Assembly: GCA_022828595.1 (NCBI GenBank)
Contig: JAKGHH010000004.1
Coordinates: forward strand, 53,470,422 to 53,534,421
Length of the DNA: 64,000 nt
Direction: 5' to 3'
From: Nelumbo lutea
Taxonomy: Eukaryota; Streptophyta; Magnoliopsida; Proteales; Nelumbonaceae
Shown: positions 58,029 to 64,000 of the stretch, piece by piece
Numbering within the stretch: position 1 is the first letter of the stretch
How the letters are laid out: each line of letters starts with the position of its first letter
Notes under the pieces: model-generated
What the model saw: the letters and a program-made list of their open reading frames with translations, nothing else
What the model was told of the DNA's origin: nothing
The model's database searches: none
Made by a program: the position numbers and the translations under genes

Positions 58029-58557
58029 TAGACCTGTTCATGGGTCAGGTGGCCCAACCCGGCCCCTGGACGGGCTTGCACATTCTTATAGGCATGCGGG
58101 CTTAAATTCGGGCAAAAAATCCCGGCCTGCAATAAATTCGAGCTGGGCTTGGGTTTTGTCAAAATAGCCCGGCCCGACCTAATATTAAACTTAAAATTAG
58201 TTATGTGATTATGTCCATTTGAATAATTTTTTTTTTATTTAAGAAGGTAAATTTGTGTTTTAAAATATAAAAGAAAGGGAAAAATACCATCTTGTAGGCC
58301 CATTGTTCATTTAAATAGAAAAAAAATACTATTTGAATTTTTAATTCTAATTTTAATAGGGAAAATTGCTTTTTTTCAATTAGGTCGGGCTTCGGGCTCG
58401 GGCTCGGGCTTTGGGCCTTTTACTAGGGCCGGGCTCAGGCCCAAGTTATAGGCCCATTGGCCGGGCTCGGGCTCGGGCCTATTATATTTTCATTACTAAC
58501 AAGTGAAAGCCCAGCCCGAGCTCGAGCCCGGCCCGGCCCGGCCCATGAACAAGTCTA
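58029..58557 (+). mobile_element. hAT-type miniature element 3 (GGGCTCGGGC-rich)
   Basis: 529 bp with a perfect 8-bp duplication CTTGTGAT (58021-58028 and 58558-58565). Termini are TAGACCTGTTCATGGG and, inverted, TAGACTTGTTCATGGG. Subterminal GGCCCG/CGGGCT repeats lie on both arms and the centre is AT-rich. No coding capacity. Confidence 0.95.
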
Positions 58558-58690
58558 CTTGTGATGTGTTGAATGAATGTGATTCCTTCATGGGCCATAA
58601 GTGCTTGGCCCATGTTTAGACATATGTGGCTCTCTATGAACATCATAGCTGAATGCACATCATTGCCAAGATGCCCTTAGATCATTGTAT

Positions 58691-59425
58691 GATCTCCCTT
58701 TTCGATGGACCCCTGATCAGCTTCCTCCCCAAGAGGAACCCCGTAGAACCTAGCTCGTTTTGGGCCCATTCGAATATGACTTTATGAAAGTTAGTGGGAG
58801 CCACTTTGGTATGACCTAAATCTGACATAGGGACTGTTTTATTCGTTCCCTCCGGATTAATATAAGTGCAAGATATAGGGAATATCATGTGATGAATTCT
58901 TTAAAGGCCTTTCGTCATTAGCATGTAAACGGGCTGAATTGGTGGGTGGAGATGCACCATAAAATTGGGCTATCCATTTTACTGGTACAGTCAGTGGGAT
59001 TACTTCATGAGATGATAGGGGTGTCATAGACCAATGTGGGAGAGGCCTATCCTAAAAATGGAAGGATCTTTCACGATACCTTGGGGTCCATGATATGACG
59101 GGTTAGAACATACTAGACAAAAAGATTTAACCTAAAATGGCAATGAACCTTGTCTGATGGAGGTCAAAGGGAAAGCTCATTGGTTGGGTGGATACTTGAT
59201 CATTCACAGAAAGTGGTGGGGTTATGTAGCTGAAATATTTGGCTCCATGCACCTATGTGATTTACCACATTTTTAGGGACATGCACCATGTCCTCATCAC
59301 TGAGATAGGAGGGAAATATCAAATATGAATAAATAGAGATGGAACATAAATAAAAGACCGTTCTATGTTAGATAACTCAAAACAATTTTAGGTCGTGGAC
59401 TAATAATTGTTGCCTTTTATCATAA
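58691..59425 (+). other. Leader of the long-LTR Copia
   Basis: No protein recognised. The PBS is not identified with confidence. Confidence 0.4.
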
Positions 59426-60240
59426 ATGGCACATGGACAATTCACCAAATTGTTGGACGACAACAAACTAAAAGGATCCAAGTATGCTAACTAGTACTGT
59501 AACCTTAATCTAGTGCTCACATCCAAGAAATTGGACAAGGTTGTCAAGAACCCTGCACCGAAACATATGGGTGATAGTGCTTCTGAAGCACGTAGGAGGG
59601 AATATCAGGAATGGGAGGAGAAGAAATCTCTTGCTTGGTGTTACGTTGTAGTATCTTTAGACAACTCAATCCAGAGACAATTCGATAAGATTGAAATCTG
59701 CAAAGACATTCTAGATAGTCTAAATACTATATATGAAGAATAGAATCGTTCTGCTAGACAAAAGGTCCTCAAGCTGTTGATGACCACGAGGATGACCGAA
59801 AGCCAGATGGTTCATGATAACGTCATGAAAATGATAGGTTATATAAATTAACCGGAGTCTCTTGGGTCCCAGCTCGACGATGACACAAAGACTGATGCCA
59901 TCCTAAACTCTCTTACCCCATCTTTCAACCAGTTTTTCATTAACTATAACATGAACAAACTAAATGTTAGCCTTTAGGAACTCAACAATATGTTATAGAG
60001 GGCTGAAGAAGTAATAAAGAAGGACAAGCTGGTAGCCATGCTTGTTGAAGGTGGAAAATCTGGAAAAAGAAAGAGAAAGGGTAAGAAATGGCCTTAGAAG
60101 AAGGCAAGCAAGCCTAAAAAGCAGAAAAGAGATAGATCATCAGATGAGTGTCACTACAACAAGAAGACTGGGCACTGGAAGAGGAATTGTCCTCAGTATC
60201 TAGAATCCAACAAGAATAATGAAGGGGTTCAAGGAAAGTA
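59426..60240 (+). pseudogene. Copia Gag remnant of the long-LTR element
   Basis: Starts at ATG 59426 (MAHGQFTKLLDDNKL). The helical Gag core follows (WEEKKSLAWCYVVVSLDNSI, 59610-59670; VMKMIGYIN, AILNSLTPSFNQF, 59825-59935), then a Lys-rich stretch and a zinc knuckle (60149-60190, CHYNKKTGHWKRNC) in which the second cysteine is Asn. TAG stops interrupt several places (after YAN, EE, SL, NML). It is similar in kind to Gag of plant Copia with a gag-asp-protease order. Confidence 0.8.
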
Positions 60241-61200
60241 GAAGGCTCAGTGATGACGAGGCGGTGCTCTACTTGGGGACTTCTGCAACTATTGCAGCTA
60301 CTACTATAGGAATAGTAGACTTATATTTTAGAGAAGGAATTGTAACACTAAAAGATTATCTTTATGTACCGTTACGTAGAAGAAATTTGATTACGGTTTA
60401 TAAATTATGTAAGGATGGATATTCTGTTATTTCATAATTGTAACACTAAAAGATCTATGGGCACACTTGACCTGATGCATACAGATGTATGTGGTCCCAT
60501 GAATGTTAGGACACACAATCAAAACTGTTATTTCATAATTTTCACCGATGATTATTCTCAATATGGTTATGTATACCTAATGAGACATAAGTTTGAATTC
60601 TTTAAAAAGTTCAAGGAGTTTAAATAAAAAGTTGAGAAATAGTTTGGGAGACAGATCAAAGCCCTTTGATCAGATTAAGGAGGTGAATATCTCTCCAATG
60701 AATTTAGGGACTACCTAAAGGACAATGGGATTATATCACATTTGTCTCCTCCAACTACACCACAAATTTGTTCCTAAGACTATTTATATCCTTTTGGGGA
60801 CATGCATTGGAGACTACTATATATGTGTTGAACCGGGTTCTAACCAAATTTGTTCCTAAGACTCCTTATGAGCTATGGACCTGTAAGAAACCAAGTGTAA
60901 GACACTTGAAGATTTAGGGTTGTCCAACACATATTAAAAGAACAAATGCAAACAAATTGGAAACCAAGAGCATTCGTTGCCTACTTATGCTACCCCAAGG
61001 GCTCTATAGGGTACCTTTTCTATGACCCAAGAGAATAAAAGGTGTTTGTTAGTCAAAATGCCTACTTCTTGGAGGAGGATTACATTTTGAATGATCATTG
61101 TCAGGAAATTGTTCTTTATGATGAGAGTTTAGGAGTAGTGGGAGATGTCCCACAGGTTCCAAATAACACCGAACATAGAAGATCTACCTAAGTGTCTGGA
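60241..61200 (+). pseudogene. Copia protease/integrase remnant
   Basis: A truncated protease-to-linker stretch (LYLGTSAT, then LYVPLRRRNLITVYKLCKDGYSV, 60270-60435) is followed directly by the integrase core: MGTLDLMHTDVCGPM with the first catalytic Asp (60457-60500), FIIFTDDYSQYGYVYL (60530-60580) and a GGEYLSNEF block with the second Asp (60670-60710). The pre-integrase domain between them is deleted. Later parts (KTPYELW-like, KKP, FVSQNAYFLEE) are frameshifted. Confidence 0.8.
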
Positions 61201-62562
61201 CCTCCAATTCATTATGGCTATGATCAAGAAAGTTACTTGATGGAAGCCATGAATAGTGAGGAAGATTCTGTGACTTATATGGAAACTATGTTGGACATGG
61301 ATTCCTTGAAGTGGATAGATGCCATGAAAGTCGAGATGGACTGAATGAAAACCAATGGAGTCTAGGTTCTTGTAAATCTGCCTCTGGGATAAAAGTAATT
61401 GGATGCAAATTGATCTACAAGAGGAAGAAGGGCCTTGATAGAAAGGTTGAGACCTATAAAGATCGTTTAGTAAAGAAAGGGTACACTCAGAAAGAAGGAG
61501 TCGATTATGAGGAAACCTTTTTGCTTGTGGCCATGCTTAAATTGATTAGGATTCTGTTAGATATAACAATACACTATGATTATGAGATTTGGCATATGGA
61601 TGTCAAAACCATGTTCCTGAATGGAGATCTTACTAAAGATATTTATATGTAGTAGTCGCAAGGCTTCATTGCATCTGGTCAAGAATATATGGTGTGCAAA
61701 CTGAACAAATTCGTCTATGGATTAAAGCAAGCTTCTAGAAGTTGGAACATCCGGTTTGACTTTATGGTCAAATAGTTTGACTTTTAGCAAAATCCGGGTG
61801 AACCCTGTGTTTAAAAAAGTAATGAAAGATAAGGTTATGTTCCTGGTTTTGTATGTAGACGACATTTTACTCATAGGGAATGATGTTGGAATATTGACTA
61901 TGGTGAAGGTATGACTTTTGCAATAATTCTCCATGAAAGATCTTGGAGAAGCCTCCTTCATCTCATGACTTTGACTCTATAGAAATAGATCGAAGAGAAT
62001 AATATGATTATCCCAATCTACTTACGCTGACAAGATTGTCAACAGGTACAATATGGAGAACACCAAGAAGGGATTGTCCCTTTCAAACACGGAGTTACTC
62101 TCTCCAAGGGTATATCTCTTAAGACCCTTGAGAAGATTGAGGTCATGAGAGTTGTTCCTTATGCTTTTGCCGTAGGGAGCATCATGTATGTCATGTTGTG
62201 CACTTGACCAGACATTGCTCAGGCTGTGAGTGTAGTAAGTAGATACCAATCAAACCCAGGATAAGAGCATTGGATTGTTGTGAAAAACATACTATGGAGG
62301 ACTAAAGATTATTGTCTTGTCTTCGATGGTAGTTTACTATTGATGGTTGGGTATATTGATGCCGACTTCTAGTCAGACCTAGATGATAGAAAATTTACAT
62401 CTGGTTATATCTTCATGATGGGGTCCTATGTAGTAAGAAAATAGTCCACGACCCAAGCCAAGCACATTGCCCTGAGTGAGGTTGCTTAATAAGTAGTATG
62501 GATGAAGTTGTTCATCCTGGAATTTGGACTCCTACCATATCACCCATCCCACTATTGTGGAC
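61201..62562 (+). pseudogene. Copia RT-RNase H remnant of the long-LTR element
   Basis: RT blocks: IGCKLIYKRKKGLD, VDYEETFLLVAMLKLIRILL, WHMDVKTMFLNGDL (61400-61630), KFVYGLKQAS (about 61708-61738) and LVLYVDDILLIGND (YVDD at 61851-61862). Then come the connection (MYVMLCT.PDIAQAVSVVSRYQ, 62185-62255) and RNase H (DDRKFTSGYIF, STTQAKHIALSE, 62380-62485). The frame stops being pol near 62562, where it runs into LTR sequence lacking its own first ~150 bases, so the end of RNase H, the PPT and the LTR start are deleted. Confidence 0.88.
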
Positions 62563-64000
62563 ACTTATGATACTCGAGTTAATTTAGAATGCTCTCAACC
62601 GTTGGATAGACTAGGGAGTTTATCTTACCCTGGCTGACACTAATGTTCTACCAAAGAAGTTGGGGCAGCTTGTCTCAGCTACTAGGGTTGGACCTGAAGC
62701 ACATGTAGTGTGTATTTGTTTGAAGCATTGAACCTGGACCAATTTTCAGTTATACCCTGGACCTTGGAAACTGATGGAAAAAACTGAAAAGTTACACATA
62801 ACCCCTAGACTTGATTATGGTACTGCACTGAGTGTTGGATCAGGTTGTCTTTGATGTGCCAATCAGTGAGATCCTTTTAGGGTCAAAACCTGGGTATGTT
62901 GGGGTAGTCTGAGAATTCATTCGAGTGGGTGATCATAGTGACAAGATCATCTCCTTTGTCAGATAAAGTGAATGATCCGGACTGCATTTTCTCTGATGGA
63001 AACCAAAACTATCGGTAGTCGATTTCAAACGTGTTGGAGATTTGTTTTACAAAATATATTTATATGATATATATATTATGTTTTAAGAAAATGTGTTTGC
63101 AAAAGGTTTAATTCTCGGGACCAGTCTGAGCAGAGAGTGTAACACTGCACCTTGTAGCCAGGGGAGACATCCTTCCCTATCAGGCAGTGTTTGATCATTC
63201 TGGACTGAGAGGTTAAGTGTAAGAGGCCATTAAGGGCTATTTATCTGATGGGCTATATCTTACTTAAGCCCATTGTCCTTGGGCCTTAATAGGATGGCTG
63301 GATTCAATGATCATTTATTTGTTAATGTTGGGCCCATTAAGAGCCCATACTAATGGACTCAAGGGTTCACTGTACTTGGTAGTGAATTCGGCCAGACCTT
63401 TTCACGGAAGCTGGGCTAAACCCATGTGGGCTAAACCCATGTGGGCTTATGTAAGGTCATTATTAGGGTCTCACGCCATAAAAAGTGAACCTAAATGGGG
63501 TAGCAACTACCTAAGGATGTGTGCCATTTTTTTGATGGGCTAAAGCCCATGATTAATTGGATTAATCAAGTGGTCACATGACAACTTAAGCAGTCATGTG
63601 ATTTGGGTGAATATGGATTTGGATAAGGGTCTAGAGCACCCATTAGGATAAAAGGATAAGTCTTATCCACTTAGAGAGTCCAAATCCAAATAATGGTTTG
63701 GATTAGGAACCTCCGAATTTGATTAGGTGTGATGCTCCTTAAGGTATAAGAATAGAGAGTTCGATCTGCTCCAAATCACTCTACTATTAGCTCTTTCTCT
63801 CTGCTCTTGCTGCCCTAGAAACCCTAATTCATTCTCCATCTTTGTAACTGATATTGATCAGTTTTAGCTTCTGATTTTTTCAAGAAAATATCAGAAAAAT
63901 TTTGTGCTCACCTCCCTTGTATGATCCAAAGAGTTGGATTGCAGTTTTGCTGAAAACTGCATTGCTGAACCGACTTCATTCCAAGCTGTGCCATCTTTAG
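62563..64000 (+). repeat. 3' LTR of the long-LTR Copia (5' end deleted, 3' end outside the window)
   Basis: Aligns with 37520-39000 (for example TTGGGGCAGCTTGTCTCAGC and GGTGATCATAGTGACA). U3 has many TGGGCC/AAGCCCA motifs at 63250-63550. The copy runs to the window edge. Confidence 0.85.

Larger units (their letters stand above)
56598..58690 (+). repeat. 5' LTR of the long-LTR Copia, with insertions
   Basis: 56598-57190 aligns with 37390-38010. Then an (AT)n tract (57189-57255) and about 450 unmatched bases follow. At 57700-58690 the TGGGCC/AGCCCA-rich composition typical of this LTR's U3 returns, interrupted by miniature element 3. The 3' boundary is not resolved. Confidence 0.6.
56598..64000 (+). 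mobile_element. Ty1/Copia element with long LTRs, right end cut by the window
   Basis: Plus-strand gag, integrase, RT and RNase H lie between an interrupted 5' LTR (from 56598) and a 3' LTR (62563 on) of the family also present at 37390. The upstream TAGAC (56593-56597) is the candidate duplication. It inserted into the minus-strand Copia. All frames are broken. Confidence 0.85.

Overview
The window reads as a repeat-dense, heterochromatin-like stretch of a flowering-plant nuclear genome. The evidence is plant-type LTR retrotransposons (an Athila-like element, two Tat-like elements and four Ty1/Copia copies), Ac-type hAT transposase relics with GT-AG introns, hAT-style miniature elements and a possible Helitron end. 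I found no intact host gene, no rRNA or tRNA gene and no CRISPR array. The species cannot be named from this sequence.

Layout. 1-6940: a minus-strand Athila-like element holding only gag and protease remnants; its left LTR is cut by the window edge. It sits in the zinc-finger exon of a decayed hAT transposase gene (6943-8952). 8953-11139: no gene. 11140-24214: a large plus-strand Tat-like element. It keeps a gag remnant, an in-frame intron, RNase H, a second 'archaeal-type' RNase H and integrase, but has lost the reverse transcriptase core. Downstream of pol it carries a minisatellite and two related ANTISENSE reading frames, one of them split by introns. A solo Athila-family LTR (21435-23097) is nested in it. 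24826-33259: a related non-autonomous element with no gag-pol and two nested hAT-type miniature elements. 33533-35470: a tandem duplication carrying a foldback element. 35747-36481: another terminal-inverted-repeat element.

37390-39160: a long Copia LTR of the family that ends the window. 39345-45400: tandem repeats (units of about 115, 147, 20, 168 and 186 bp), one with a Helitron-like terminus. 46841-50773: a short Copia element lacking integrase. 53876-54469: a second hAT relic, cut by a minus-strand Copia (54470-56597), which is itself cut by a plus-strand Copia (56598 to the end) whose 5' LTR holds a third miniature hAT-type element.

The insertion order can be read from junctions and target-site duplications: hAT before Athila; Tat-like before solo LTR; Tat-derivative before miniature elements; hAT before Copia before Copia before miniature element. 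Every coding region is broken. The part most worth following is the duplicated, partly spliced antisense gene of the Tat-like element, whose splice junctions restore its reading frame.
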